A stretch of DNA of 64,000 nt, from positions 5,828,001 to 5,892,000 of the forward strand of contig NZ_CP113116.1 of assembly GCF_026625985.1 (NCBI RefSeq), written 5' to 3'. The notes below the pieces were generated by a model. The model ran no database searches and was not told where the DNA came from. It saw nothing but the letters and a program-made list of their open reading frames with translations. This DNA is from Mycobacterium sp. Aquia_213 (GTDB taxonomy: Bacteria > Actinomycetota > Actinomycetes > Mycobacteriales > Mycobacteriaceae). Positions within the stretch are counted from its first letter, which is position 1. Every line of letters begins with the position of its first letter. Below are positions 50,434 through 59,724 of this stretch, in pieces. The position numbers were made by a program, and so were the translations under genes.

Positions 50434-51515
50434 TCCGCGGTGGTGATCGAATCGTCCGTGATGCCCGCGGCGCGGCGCGCGGCCAACCGACGCTTCTGCG
50501 GCTCCATCGTGTAGCGAGGGTCGCGGGCGGATTCCTTGCCCGCCTCGAAGAAACCGAACCTCAGCATTGCCGATGCCGTCAGCAGCGCCAGGCCGGACAA
50601 CGCGGCGACATCGCGCCGGTGGCCACCGAGCAGCGCGCCCAAACCGCCTGCAGCGGCAAGTCTTTCGCTCCATGCGAGCAATCGGCCGGGCGTGCCGTGG
50701 TGCAGCGGCTCTCTGGTCACCGGGTCCATCCGGAATTCGGTGAACCTGGCGGAGATCAGGTCGCTGACCGCGCCGATGACGGCCAGCTTGCGCGCGGGCC
50801 CGGCCTCGGAGACTCCGGTGGTGATCATCGCCAATCCCGACGCGGCCAGGCTCGCCGAGCTCGCGAACACGAACGGTAGGTCGCGATACGCGGCGCTCCA
50901 GGTCGGGGTCGCGGTGTCGGTGAGCAGCACCGCGGTGTAGACCGCCAGTGGCGGCGACAGCACCCCCGCTCCCAGGCCCGCCGGTCCCTCCACGGCGCGC
51001 AGCACGGGCCGCAAGGGCCCCAACGGAATTCGCTCGCCGGTCATCCGGTCGATCTCGGAGACCGCGGCAACCCCGATGCCGGCGCTGAATAGGCTGAGAA
51101 TCCACGAACCAATGCTCATCGGCGAGGTCAGCTTGACCGTTCGCAGCATGTTGACGAAACGCTCGGGGCGGCCCAGATCCTTCACCAGCGCGACCGCACC
51201 CAGCGACACCGCGACCAGAGCGGACAGTCTTGTGTTGCGGCGCAACGTTTTTCGTCCAGTCAACTGGGCACCGGCCGCCAGCAGACCGGACCCACCGGCG
51301 ACGCCGCCGAGGAATAGGTAGGCGGCCACTTCGTGTCCCCAGGGCGCGGGCTTGACCACCGGACGCCCGTAGTACGAGGTGAATTCGGCGTCGGGAACCA
51401 TCGGCATCTCGCGCGAACCGTCGCCACCACCCCGGCGGCCGGCGCGGTTACCTTTCCGGCGCTTGCCGCCCTTGGGCTCCGGCGGACGGAAGCTGTCGAA
51501 TTCCGAGGTGCTCAC
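50430..51515 (-). CDS. NrfD/PsrC-like membrane subunit of formate dehydrogenase
   Basis: 361 residues from a GTG at 51515, overlapping the FeS-subunit gene by 4 bp (GTGA). Polysulfide-reductase NrfD-type quinone-interacting integral membrane protein with about 8 hydrophobic segments after a hydrophilic, glycine/arginine-rich N-terminus (GGKRRKGNRAGRRGGGDG). The segment EVAAYLFLGGVAGGSGLLAA is family-typical. It passes electrons between the FeS subunit and menaquinone in the membrane. Third gene of the formate dehydrogenase operon. It takes the place of the cytochrome b FdnI subunit of E. coli. Confidence 0.88.
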   Translation of the reverse strand: MSTSEFDSFRPPEPKGGKRRKGNRAGRRGGGDGSREMPMVPDAEFTSYYGRPVVKPAPWGHEVAAYLFLGGVAGGSGLLAAGAQLTGRKTLRRNTRLSALVAVSLGAVALVKDLGRPERFVNMLRTVKLTSPMSIGSWILSLFSAGIGVAAVSEIDRMTGERIPLGPLRPVLRAVEGPAGLGAGVLSPPLAVYTAVLLTDTATPTWSAAYRDLPFVFASSASLAASGLAMITTGVSEAGPARKLAVIGAVSDLISARFTEFRMDPVTREPLHHGTPGRLLAWSERLAAAGGLGALLGGHRRDVAALSGLALLTASAMLRFGFFEAGKESARDPRYTMEPQKRRLAARRAAGITDDSITTAD

Positions 51516-52504
51516 CGGCTGCCCCAGAACGCCAGCGCTGCCGCGCCGACCATTCCGGCTGCGGCCATGGCTGCCCGCTTGAACATCGTCGGCAGGTCGG
51601 CGGTGCACACCCGCGGATCGGGCGGCAGGCCGTACACCTCCGGTTCGTCGAGCAACAAGAAGATCGATCCGGTGCCGCCCACGCCGTCGTGCTCGTTGGC
51701 GCCGTAAAGCCTTGCCTCAGTTCGCCCTTCGGCGTGCAGCTGCGCTACCCGCTCGCGCGCCTTGTCCACCAGGTCGTCGTGATTGCCGAACTTGATCGAC
51801 GTGGTCGGACAGGTCTGGGCGCAGGCCGGTATCTGGTCCTCGACCAGGCGGTCGTAGCACAGGGTGCACTTCTGGGCGACGCCGGTGACGAACTCCTCTT
51901 GCGGGCGGCCGGGGCGTTCGGCCGGCGTCGCGTACGTGCCGTCGCTGCGGCGCTCCACCACACCGAACGGGCACCCCGCCACGCACGTTCCGCAGCCGTT
52001 GCACACGTCGTGCTGCACCACCACGGTGCCGAACTCGGTGCGGAACAACGCTCCGGTCGGGCAGACGTCGAGGCAGCCCGCGTGCGTGCAGTGCTTGCAG
52101 ACGTCGGACGACATCAGCCAGCGAAACTCCGGGGTGTCCGGCGGCTTGGTGTCCGGGGGCTTGGTGTCCGGCGGGCTGGAGTCCGTGGTACCAGGGAAGG
52201 CCGGCATACCCAAACCGATCAACGCCCGGCCGGATTCGCGCGCCTCCTCGATCCGGTCGCGCCCCTGCTCGATGAACGCCACGTGCCGCCAGGTGCTCGC
52301 CCCCAGCGAACCGGTGTTGTCATAGGACGATCCCAGCAGTTCGAGGTCGCCGTCGCGCGGGTTGCGATTCCATTCCTTGCACGCCACTTCGCACGCCTTG
52401 CAACCGATGCAGATGGAGGTGTCGGTGAAAAACCCCTTGCGTGGCTTGACATCTCCCCAGCCGGCATCGGCGGCGGGGTCAGTCGGTCCGGTCAGCTGAC
52501 CCAT
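51512..52504 (-). CDS. Formate dehydrogenase iron-sulfur subunit (FdhB/FdnH type)
   Basis: 330 residues from the ATG at 52504, inside the end of the catalytic subunit gene (26-bp overlap). Four ferredoxin cysteine clusters: CIGCKACEVAC, CKHCTHAGC followed by CPTGA, CNGCGTCVAGCPFG, and CTLCYDRLV with CAQTCP. The C-terminus has one membrane anchor (AAMAAAGMVGAAALAFWGS). A PPDTK repeat of three 15-bp units (52134-52178) is inserted in the linker before the second cluster. Confidence 0.93.
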   Translation of the reverse strand: MGQLTGPTDPAADAGWGDVKPRKGFFTDTSICIGCKACEVACKEWNRNPRDGDLELLGSSYDNTGSLGASTWRHVAFIEQGRDRIEEARESGRALIGLGMPAFPGTTDSSPPDTKPPDTKPPDTPEFRWLMSSDVCKHCTHAGCLDVCPTGALFRTEFGTVVVQHDVCNGCGTCVAGCPFGVVERRSDGTYATPAERPGRPQEEFVTGVAQKCTLCYDRLVEDQIPACAQTCPTTSIKFGNHDDLVDKARERVAQLHAEGRTEARLYGANEHDGVGGTGSIFLLLDEPEVYGLPPDPRVCTADLPTMFKRAAMAAAGMVGAAALAFWGSR

Positions 52505-55500
52505 CGGCTCCCCTTCCGTGCTTCCCGCCAAGCGGGTCGATGATCTCCCAGACGGCCTCGGTGACTCGTACATTGTCCGTCTCGACCGTGGCGCCCGCGC
52601 GAGACTGGTACTCGGCCACCAGCTGCAACAGCGCCGGGCCCTGCGGCCGCCGGCCCGGTTGGATGTCGCAGGACCCGGCCTTGGACTCCTGGATCTGCAC
52701 GTTTGGATCCAGTGTCACGCCCAGCAGATCGTTGGCCGCATCGCCGCTGACCACCGCGTCGCTGCCGACGCCCCAGTGATAGGGCAACCCGATCTGGTGC
52801 ACGGTGTGGCCGCCGATCCGCAGCGGGGTCATCCGTTCGGTGACCAGCACCCGTGCCTCGATCGCCGCCCGCGGCGAGATGATCGTGGCCCACCCGTAGG
52901 GTTCGAGGCCGCGTTCGGCGGCCAGCTCGGGGGAGACCTCGCAGAACATCTCCGGTTGCAACTCGGAGAGATACGGCAGCCAGCGGCTCATGCCTCCGGC
53001 GGTGTGGTGCTCGGTGAGCCGATAGGTGGTGAACACGTACGGGTACACATCGGCGCCGGGCTCACCGGCGCTCGGCGCGCTCAGATTGTCCTTGCGCGGG
53101 AAGATGATTCGCGACGGATTCTGCTGTTGCGGATACAGCGCGTTGGCGACCGGTGACTCCTGCGGCTCGTAGTGCGTGGGCAGCGGCCCGTCCACCAGAC
53201 CCTTGGGCGCGAACAGCCAACCCTTGCCGTCGGCCTGCATGATGAACGGGTCGTCGCCGGCCAGCGCGGCCGGACCGCCGAGCGCGGGGTCGGGTCGGCT
53301 GCCCGGCGCCCGGTCCACCGGGAAGTCGGGCACATCGTCGCCGACCCAGCGCTGCTGTTCGGGATCCCACCAGATGTAGCGCTTGCGTTCGCTCCACGGG
53401 TTGCCGTCGGGGTCGGCCGAGGCGCGGTTGTACAGGATCCGGCGGTCGGCCGGCCACGCCCAACCCCACAGCGACTGGCTCGGGCCGGTACCGCCGTGCG
53501 GCACCCGGCGAGCGGCCTGATTGACGCCGTTCGCGTACACCCCGGCGTAGATCCAGCAGCCCGCCGCGGTCGACCCGTCGGCGCGTAGCTCGACGAAGGA
53601 GGACACCGGCTTGCCGGCGTCAGGGCCGGTGAGGTGGCGGCCGTTGTACTCGGCGAGCACCGCCTCGCCGTCGATCTCGCCGTGCTCGTCGGTCCGGTAG
53701 TCCCACGTCAGGTCCAGCAGCGGTCGGTCGCGTTCGTCGGTCGAATCCGCCAACCGCGCCCTGATCCGCTTGCCCAGCTCGTAGAAGAACTCGCATTCGC
53801 TTTGGCATTGGCCGGGCGGTTCGACTGCCTTGTGCCGCCATTGGATCAGCCGCTGCGTCTGGGTGAAGGTTCCCGCCTTCTCGACGTGGGAGGCCGCCGG
53901 GAAGAAGAACACCTCGGTCTCGATCTTCTCGGTCTCCAACTCCCCGGACGCGATCTCCGGACCGTCCTTCCACCAGGTGGCCGACTCGATCAGGTTAAGG
54001 TCGCGCACCACAAGCCATTTCAGATGGGCCATGCCGAGTCGCTGCATCCGGCCGTGTGCCGACCCCACCGCGGGATTCTGGCCCAACAGGAAGTAGCCCT
54101 CCACCTCGTCGTCGAGCATGCCCATCACGGTCTGGTAGGTCCCGTGCGGTCCGGACAGCCGCGGCAGATAGTCGTAGGCCCAGTTGTTGTCCTCTCGGGC
54201 GGCGTCGCCCCACCATGCTTTGAGCAGGCTGACGGTGTACGCATCGGCGTTGGCCCAGAAGCCTTTCTGCTGCTTGGACCCGACCGCGTCGAGGTAGTCG
54301 GCGAGGGTGTCGTGCGTGCCCGCCTTGGGCATCGGCAGATAGCCTGGCAGCAGGTTGAACAGCGTGGGAATGTCGGTGGACCCCTGGATGCTGGCGTGAC
54401 CGCGCAACGCCATGATGCCGCTGCCGGGACGGCCCACATTGCCCATCAGCAGTTGCAGAATCGTTGCGGTGCGGATGAATTGGGCGCCAAGGGTGTGCTG
54501 GGTCCACCCGACGGCGTAGGCGAAGCAGGTGGTGCGCTCGCGACCGGAGTTCTCGACGATGGAACGGGCGAGATAGTCGAAATCGGCGAGGCTGATCCCG
54601 CAGACGTCGCGCACCATCTCCGGCGTGTAGCGGGCGTAATGCCGCTTGAGGATCTGGAACACCGTCTGCGGATGCTGCAGCGTCTCGTCGCGCAGGACCC
54701 GAGCGTGCGCCAGCGGTGGCCCCCCGCTGCCCAACGCGTCACCCGGGCCACCGTCGACGTCGTCGCTCTCCTGCGCGGCATACGCCCAGGTCGACTGGTC
54801 ATACTGCCCGGTCTCGGGATCGAATCCGGAGAAGAGCCCGCCGAGTTCTTCAGCGTCCCTGAAGTTTTCGTTGATCAGCGTGGCCGCGTTGGTGTATGCG
54901 ACGACGTACTCCTTGAACCACAAGTCGTTGCTGATGACGTGGTTGATCAGGGCGCCGAGTAGCACCACATCCGAGCCCGCCCTGATCGGGACGTGCTTGT
55001 CCGCCACCGCCGAGGTGCGGGTGAAGCGCGGATCGACGTGGATCAGCCGCGCCCCACGGGCTTTGGCCTCCTCCACCCACTGGAAACCGACCGGGTGGCA
55101 CTCGGCCATGTTGGAGCCCTGGATGATGATGCAATCCGCGTTGGCCATGTCTTGCAGTGATTGGGTGGCGCCGCCGCGCCCGAAGGAGGCTCCCAGACCG
55201 GGAACCGTGGCGGAGTGTCAAATACGAGCTTGGTTCTCGATCTGGATCGCGCCGGCCGCGGTGAAGAGCTTCTTGATGAGGTAGTTCTCTTCGTTGTCCA
55301 GCGTGGCACCGCCGAGGGCCGCGATCCCCATCGTGCGGCGCAGCAGGTTGCCCTTCTTGTCGATGTCCTGCCAGGTATTGCGACGGGACTCGAGGAAGCG
55401 ATCGGCCACCATGTCGATCGCGGTGTTCAGGTCGAGGCGCTCCCATTCGGTCGCCCGCGGGGCGCGGTAGAGCACCTCGAGCTGGCGGCCCGGCGAGTTG

Positions 55501-55799
55501 ACCAGTTGCTCGCTCGCCGACCCCTTGGGGCACAGCCGTCCGCGCGAGATCGGCGAGTCGGGATCGCCTTCGATCTGAACGACCTTCTCGTCCTTGACGA
55601 AGACCTTTTGTCCGCAGCCGACCGCGCAGTACGGGCACACGCTTTGCACGACGCGGTCCGCGGTCGTGGTGCGCGCGGTGATGGCACGGGTGTGCTTGGA
55701 GGTCACGGCCGGCCCGCGACCGAACGCGTCACCCGAACGCAGCTGACGGATCACGGGCCATTCGAGGAACATCTTCGGGGAGGGCAGCTTCGGAGCCAT
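52479..55799 (-). CDS. Selenocysteine-containing formate dehydrogenase, catalytic molybdenum/tungsten subunit
   Basis: 1106 residues from the ATG at 55799, read through an in-frame UGA at 55218-55220 (codon 194). [4Fe-4S] ligands C55, C58, C62 and C90 (VCPYCAVGCGQ, GRLCPKG). The UGA context is NQARI-Sec-HSATVPGLGASFGRG, the FdnG/FdhF active-site pattern in which Sec binds the molybdenum. A SECIS hairpin follows 11 nt later. Downstream is the molybdopterin-binding domain (NADCIIIQGSNMAECHPVGF) and the C-terminal dinucleotide-binding domain. It oxidises formate to CO2 and passes electrons to the FeS and NrfD subunits. No Tat signal RR motif at the N-terminus, so a cytoplasmic site is likely. 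Confidence 0.95.
55188..55206 (-). promoter_or_regulatory. Bacterial SECIS element of formate dehydrogenase
   Basis: On the coding strand: GGTTCCC-GGTCT-GGGAGCC, a 7-bp stem with one G-U pair and the GGUCU apical loop recognised by SelB. The stem begins 11 nt after the UGA at 55218-55220, the usual spacing. Confidence 0.93.
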
Positions 55800-55855
55800 G
55801 GCTCGAAGCCTAGTGCGCGCCGCGCCGGCGCGCGGCGGACGCGATCGCCGAACGA

Positions 55856-56743
55856 TTAGGTGATCGACGCGGCGTAGATCTCCCGGATGTTCGACCCGAG
55901 CTTCTCGTCGAATTCCGCATCGCTCTGCTGGGCGGTCAGCCCCTCCGTCAGGGCCCGCGAGAAGCTCGCGATCAGGCCGTGATTGCGGGCCAGGATCGTG
56001 CAACTTTCGGTGAGGCTGTAGCCGCCGGACAATGCGACCACCCGCAGCACCCGGGGGTGGTCGATCAGCGGCGCGTAGCGGTTGTCTTCGTCGGGCAACG
56101 TCAGCTTGAGCATCACCTGCCGCTCGCCCGGGAGTTCGTCGAGCTTGGTGTGCAACGCCGCCACCAGCAGGCCGTCCGCCTTCGGCTTGTCGGGGCTCTT
56201 GATGCTGACCTCGGGCTCGACGATCGGCATCAGCCCCGCCGCGGCGATTTTGTCGGCGTATTCGAATTGCTGGTCGACGATCGCCTTGATCCCCACCTCG
56301 TTGGGCTCTTGGATGAACGAGCGCATCTTGGTGCCGAAGATGCCCAACGCGGCGGCCCGCTCCAACAAGGAGTCGAGTTTGGTCATCGGCTTCATGAGCT
56401 GGACGCCGTTTTCGGCGTCGCCGAGCCCCTGGTCGACCTTCACAAACGGCACGATGTGCTTCTGCTTCCACAGAAACGCCGCGGTGTCCTCGCCGTTGAT
56501 GGCCCGGTCCATGGTCTGCTCGAAGAGGATCGTTGCCAGCACCCTGTCGCCGGAAAAGCTGGGACTCGTGATCAGGCGCTCGCGCATCTCATGGATCAGG
56601 TTGAACATCTGCTCGTCGTTGTCGTACGCGTCCTGCTCAATCCCATAGAGCTTCAGGGCTTTTGGCGTACTGCCACCGCTTTGGTCCAACGCGGCGATAA
56701 AGCCACGCCCCGACGCCATCACGTTGCGTTGCTCTTCGTTCAC
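55856..56743 (-). CDS. Fructose-bisphosphate aldolase class I
   Basis: 295 residues from a GTG at 56743, with GGAGGGA upstream. Bacterial short class I (Schiff-base) aldolase: FIAALDQSGGSTPKALKLYG at residues 14-33, VPFVKVDQGLGDAENGVQLM, LMPIVEPEVSIKSPDK and VVALSGGYSLTESC. It splits fructose 1,6-bisphosphate in glycolysis or works in gluconeogenesis without a metal ion. Mycobacteria commonly also have a class II enzyme. No obvious link with neighbours. Confidence 0.93.
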   Translation of the reverse strand: MNEEQRNVMASGRGFIAALDQSGGSTPKALKLYGIEQDAYDNDEQMFNLIHEMRERLITSPSFSGDRVLATILFEQTMDRAINGEDTAAFLWKQKHIVPFVKVDQGLGDAENGVQLMKPMTKLDSLLERAAALGIFGTKMRSFIQEPNEVGIKAIVDQQFEYADKIAAAGLMPIVEPEVSIKSPDKPKADGLLVAALHTKLDELPGERQVMLKLTLPDEDNRYAPLIDHPRVLRVVALSGGYSLTESCTILARNHGLIASFSRALTEGLTAQQSDAEFDEKLGSNIREIYAASIT

Positions 56744-56877
56744 AGCGATCCCTCCGTCGTTGCTTTGGTCCGGGCCCGGCCCGGTGCTGCCAGCCCGCGG
56801 CCCCGGCTCCCAGCATTGCGCACCGTCACCACCCGCGGCTAGGGCGGGGTACCGGGCCCGTGTTTGCCATCTCTTCA

Positions 56878-56897
56878 GTGAGTGAGTACTCTCTCAC
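56878..56897. promoter_or_regulatory. TetR-type operator GTGAG-T-GAGTACTC-T-CTCAC
   Basis: 20-bp dyad with two mismatched positions, immediately before the TetR start at 56899. It covers the place of the ribosome site, suggesting autoregulation of the TetR/acyl-CoA dehydrogenase pair. Confidence 0.65.
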
Positions 56898-56898
56898 C

Positions 56899-57510
56899 AT
56901 GCCCGACTCGGGACGCGATCGATTGCTGGCGGAGGCGCTGAAGCTCTTCGCCGCTAAGGGGTACGCGGCGACATCGGTCGCCGACATCCAGCGGGCATCC
57001 GGCCTCGCCCCGGGATCGGGTGCGTTGTACAAGCACTTCGCCTCCAAGCGTGAGCTGCTGGAGGCGGCGGTGACCCACCGGATCGACAGCATCGTGGCCG
57101 CGCGAGAGCAGTTCGACGCCGGGCAGCCGGGCAGCGTCGAGCAGGCGGTGCGCACCGCTGGCCAGCTGATCTGGAGCAACCTGAACCAGAGCGAAGATTT
57201 GCTCAAGGTCATGCTGCGCGAACCCGAAGAGCTCGGCGATCTCGACGAGAAGACGTGGCAGGTCATCACCGACAACGCCTATCAGCGGTTCGCCGACGAG
57301 CTGACGGCGTCCAATCGCTCCGGCCGTACCAGCATTCCCGATCCCGAGGCCGCCGCGGCCGTGGCGATCGCTTCCTTGTCCTACGCGGCGACGCTGCAGG
57401 CGCTGTCCGGCCGCTTACCGGGCAACGTCGAGGAGGACCGCTATTTCGAGGCCTGGGTCACCCAGACGGTCAGCTTCCTCGCGCAGCACACCAACCCCAG
57501 AAACCGTTGA
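56899..57510 (+). CDS. TetR family transcriptional regulator
   Basis: 203 residues from the ATG at 56899; the frame start at 56860 would translate the operator. Helix-turn-helix at about 8-55 with LFAAKGYAATSVADIQRASG and GALYKHFASKREL. The ligand domain is helical. The acyl-CoA dehydrogenase gene starts 27 bp after its stop, so both are likely in one transcript under the palindrome at 56878. It should sense an acyl-CoA or its free acid. Confidence 0.9.
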   Translation: MPDSGRDRLLAEALKLFAAKGYAATSVADIQRASGLAPGSGALYKHFASKRELLEAAVTHRIDSIVAAREQFDAGQPGSVEQAVRTAGQLIWSNLNQSEDLLKVMLREPEELGDLDEKTWQVITDNAYQRFADELTASNRSGRTSIPDPEAAAAVAIASLSYAATLQALSGRLPGNVEEDRYFEAWVTQTVSFLAQHTNPRNR

Positions 57511-57537
57511 GCATCAACCTATTCCAGGAGTAGAACC

Positions 57538-58749
57538 GTGACTTTCTCAATGCAACTGAGCGACGACGTGATCGAGGTGCGCGATTGGGTGCACCAGTTC
57601 GCGGCCGAAACCATCCGCCCCGCCGCGGCCGAATGGGACGAGCGGGAGGAAACCCCGTGGCCGGTGATCCAGGAGGCCGCGAAGGTGGGCCTCTACTCCC
57701 CCGACTTCTTCGCCCAGCAAGCCGCCGAGCCGACGGGCCTGGGCTTTCTCACCGCGTTCGAGGAGATGTTCTGGGGCGACGCCGGCATCGCGCTGTCCAT
57801 CATGGGGACGGGGCTGGCCGCGGCGGCGTTGGCGGGCAACGGAACTCCCGAGCAGCTGGGCCAGTATCTGCCCGAGATGTTCGGTACGCCCGGTGACCCC
57901 AAGCTCGGCGCGTTCTGTTCCTCAGAGCCCGACGCGGGTTCCGACGTCGGTGCCATCCGCACCCGGGCCCGCTTCGACGAGGCGACCCGTGAGTGGGTGC
58001 TGAACGGCACCAAGACCTGGGCGACCAACGGAGGCATCGCCAATGTGCACATCATCGTGGCGTCGGTCTACCCGGAGCTGGGTGCACGCGGACAGGTTTC
58101 ATTCGTCATTCCGCCCGACACCAAGGGTCTGGCGCAGGGGCAGAAATTCAAGAAGCACGGGATCCGCGCCTCGCACACCGCCGAGGTGGTGCTCGACAAT
58201 GTGCGGCTGCCCGAGGACTGCATTCTCGGCGGCCGGGAGAAGTTCGAAGCCCGCATCGCCCGGGTCAAATCCGGAACCTCGGCGGGCGGCCAGGCGGCGA
58301 TGAAGACCTTTGAGCGCACCCGGCCCACCGTCGGCGCAATGGCCGTCGGCGTAGCCCGGGCCGCCTACGAGTACGCGCTCGAATACGCCTGCCAGCGTGA
58401 GCAATTCGGCCGCAAGATCGGCGAATTCCAGGCCGTGGCGTTCAAGCTCGCCGACATGAAGAGCCGGGTCGACGCTGCGCGACTGCTGGTGTGGCGCGCC
58501 GGCTGGATGGCCCGCAACAACCAGAACTTCGACTCCGCCGAGGGCTCGATGGCCAAGCTGGTGGCGAGCGAGGCCGCCGTCTATGTCACCGACGAGGCCA
58601 TCCAGATCCTGGGCGGCAATGGCTATACCCGCGACTACCCCGTGGAGCGCATGCACCGCGACGCGAAGATCTTCACCATCTTCGAGGGAACCAGCGAAAT
58701 CCAGCGCCTGGTGATTTCGCGGGCGCTGACCGGGCTGCCTATCCGTTAG
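57538..58749 (+). CDS. Acyl-CoA dehydrogenase
   Basis: 403 residues from a GTG at 57538 with CCAGGAG upstream. Single-domain enzyme with GAFCSSEPDAGSDVGAIRT and TREWVLNGTKTWATNG FAD/substrate motifs, YACQREQFGRKIGEFQAVAF, QILGGNGYTRDYPVERMHRD, and catalytic Glu383 in IFEGTSEIQ. It performs the alpha,beta-oxidation step of a CoA thioester with electrons passing to ETF. Co-regulated with the TetR gene upstream. Confidence 0.93.
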   Translation: MTFSMQLSDDVIEVRDWVHQFAAETIRPAAAEWDEREETPWPVIQEAAKVGLYSPDFFAQQAAEPTGLGFLTAFEEMFWGDAGIALSIMGTGLAAAALAGNGTPEQLGQYLPEMFGTPGDPKLGAFCSSEPDAGSDVGAIRTRARFDEATREWVLNGTKTWATNGGIANVHIIVASVYPELGARGQVSFVIPPDTKGLAQGQKFKKHGIRASHTAEVVLDNVRLPEDCILGGREKFEARIARVKSGTSAGGQAAMKTFERTRPTVGAMAVGVARAAYEYALEYACQREQFGRKIGEFQAVAFKLADMKSRVDAARLLVWRAGWMARNNQNFDSAEGSMAKLVASEAAVYVTDEAIQILGGNGYTRDYPVERMHRDAKIFTIFEGTSEIQRLVISRALTGLPIR

Positions 58750-58759
58750 GTTGGACGTC

Positions 58760-59179
58760 ATGAGGCGTGCGGTCGTCGCGGCAATCGGATTCGTCGTCGT
58801 CGGCTCCTGGACGGGTATGCCGGTGGCCGCCGCGGACAACCCGGTCTGCACGGCGTCGATGTGCACGTTCTTGTCTCCGTCGCGCAACATCAGCTGCGAA
58901 GTCAACTACAAGCGTGACCCCGGCATCTCCGATGAGGTCTATTGCCAGACCAACGAGCCGCAGCAGTCCGTGCACTTATCCACCGGCGGAGTCGTCACCA
59001 CCTGTAAGGGTGTCTCCTGCCTCGGCAACCCCGGAGAGGGCACGCCCACCCTCGCCTACGACCAAACCGCCGGTGTTGGTCCCTTCACCTGCACATCCAA
59101 ACCCGACGGAGTGACCTGCACGGTGTCCTCGGGCAAAGGGTTCACCATCTCCAATACGGGGATTACCTCCATCGGGTGA
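58760..59179 (+). CDS. Secreted cysteine-rich small protein
   Basis: 139 residues from the ATG at 58760 (a TTG at 58751 is possible). Sec-type signal peptide, RRAVVAAIGFVVVGSWTGMP, likely cut after VAA-ADNPV near residue 27. The mature part has eight cysteines, with FLSPSRNISCEV and a C-terminal GVTCTVSSGKGFTISNTGI that repeats in related mycobacterial secreted proteins (DUF6636-like by memory). Disulfide-stabilised, beta-rich. Function unknown. Confidence 0.8.
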   Translation: MRRAVVAAIGFVVVGSWTGMPVAAADNPVCTASMCTFLSPSRNISCEVNYKRDPGISDEVYCQTNEPQQSVHLSTGGVVTTCKGVSCLGNPGEGTPTLAYDQTAGVGPFTCTSKPDGVTCTVSSGKGFTISNTGITSIG

Positions 59180-59207
59180 CGTTGCGCGCCAATCGGATAC
59201 ACCAGCG

Positions 59208-59606
59208 CTAATCGCGGTCGTGGTGGCATACGGCCTCCAGCTTGATGCCGAATGGGTCATACCAAAATGTGGCGTAGTAATGCCCGGGATATTGCGGGAA
59301 ATGTTGCGGCGGGTGAATGACGCTGCCACCGGTCGAAACGACGTGGTCATGTACCGCGTGAACCGCGGATCGCCCCCGCACCATGAACGCCAGGTGTTGT
59401 AGGCCGCTGCGCTGCGCGGAGTACTCACCCGGCTCTGCTGCCGGATAGAAGAACAGGAACGTGCCGCGCTTGTCGCCGGCGGGCTTGTAGGAGAACTCCT
59501 CGTCGGTGTGAAAGTACGACTCGAACCCCAACAGGGGCATCAGCGCGTCGTAATAGCGTTTTGCCGCCGAGAGATCGGGCACGTTCACACCCAAGTGACC
59601 CAGCAT
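59208..59606 (-). CDS. VOC family (glyoxalase-like) protein
   Basis: 132 residues from the ATG at 59606; a longer frame to 59726 is an artefact. Beta-alpha-beta-beta-beta repeats with LGHLGVNVPDLSAAKRYYDA at the start and possible metal ligands His4, QHLAFMV and a final Glu in IKLEAVCHH. The group covers glyoxalases, dioxygenases and resistance proteins; specific activity unknown. Divergent from the MFS gene by about 120 bp. Confidence 0.85.
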   Translation of the reverse strand: MLGHLGVNVPDLSAAKRYYDALMPLLGFESYFHTDEEFSYKPAGDKRGTFLFFYPAAEPGEYSAQRSGLQHLAFMVRGRSAVHAVHDHVVSTGGSVIHPPQHFPQYPGHYYATFWYDPFGIKLEAVCHHDRD

Positions 59607-59724
59607 GTGTTGTCCCTTCGCTTTCCGTCCTATTCCGGCACTAGACCGTACTGGCATGAACAACTCGCATTGCCTGCTACGTAGTCTTTTGAGAAGAAGC
59701 CGGCGTCGGAAGGGCCACATCATC

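Noticed and set aside
53634..54962. 442-residue plus-strand frame opposite the formate dehydrogenase
   Set aside because: Antisense of the catalytic subunit; composition and lack of domains mark it as spurious.
55218..55220. Stop codon splitting the formate dehydrogenase gene, read as a nonsense mutation or two genes
   Set aside because: The UGA sits exactly at the catalytic Sec position, is followed by a SECIS hairpin, and selABCD are adjacent.
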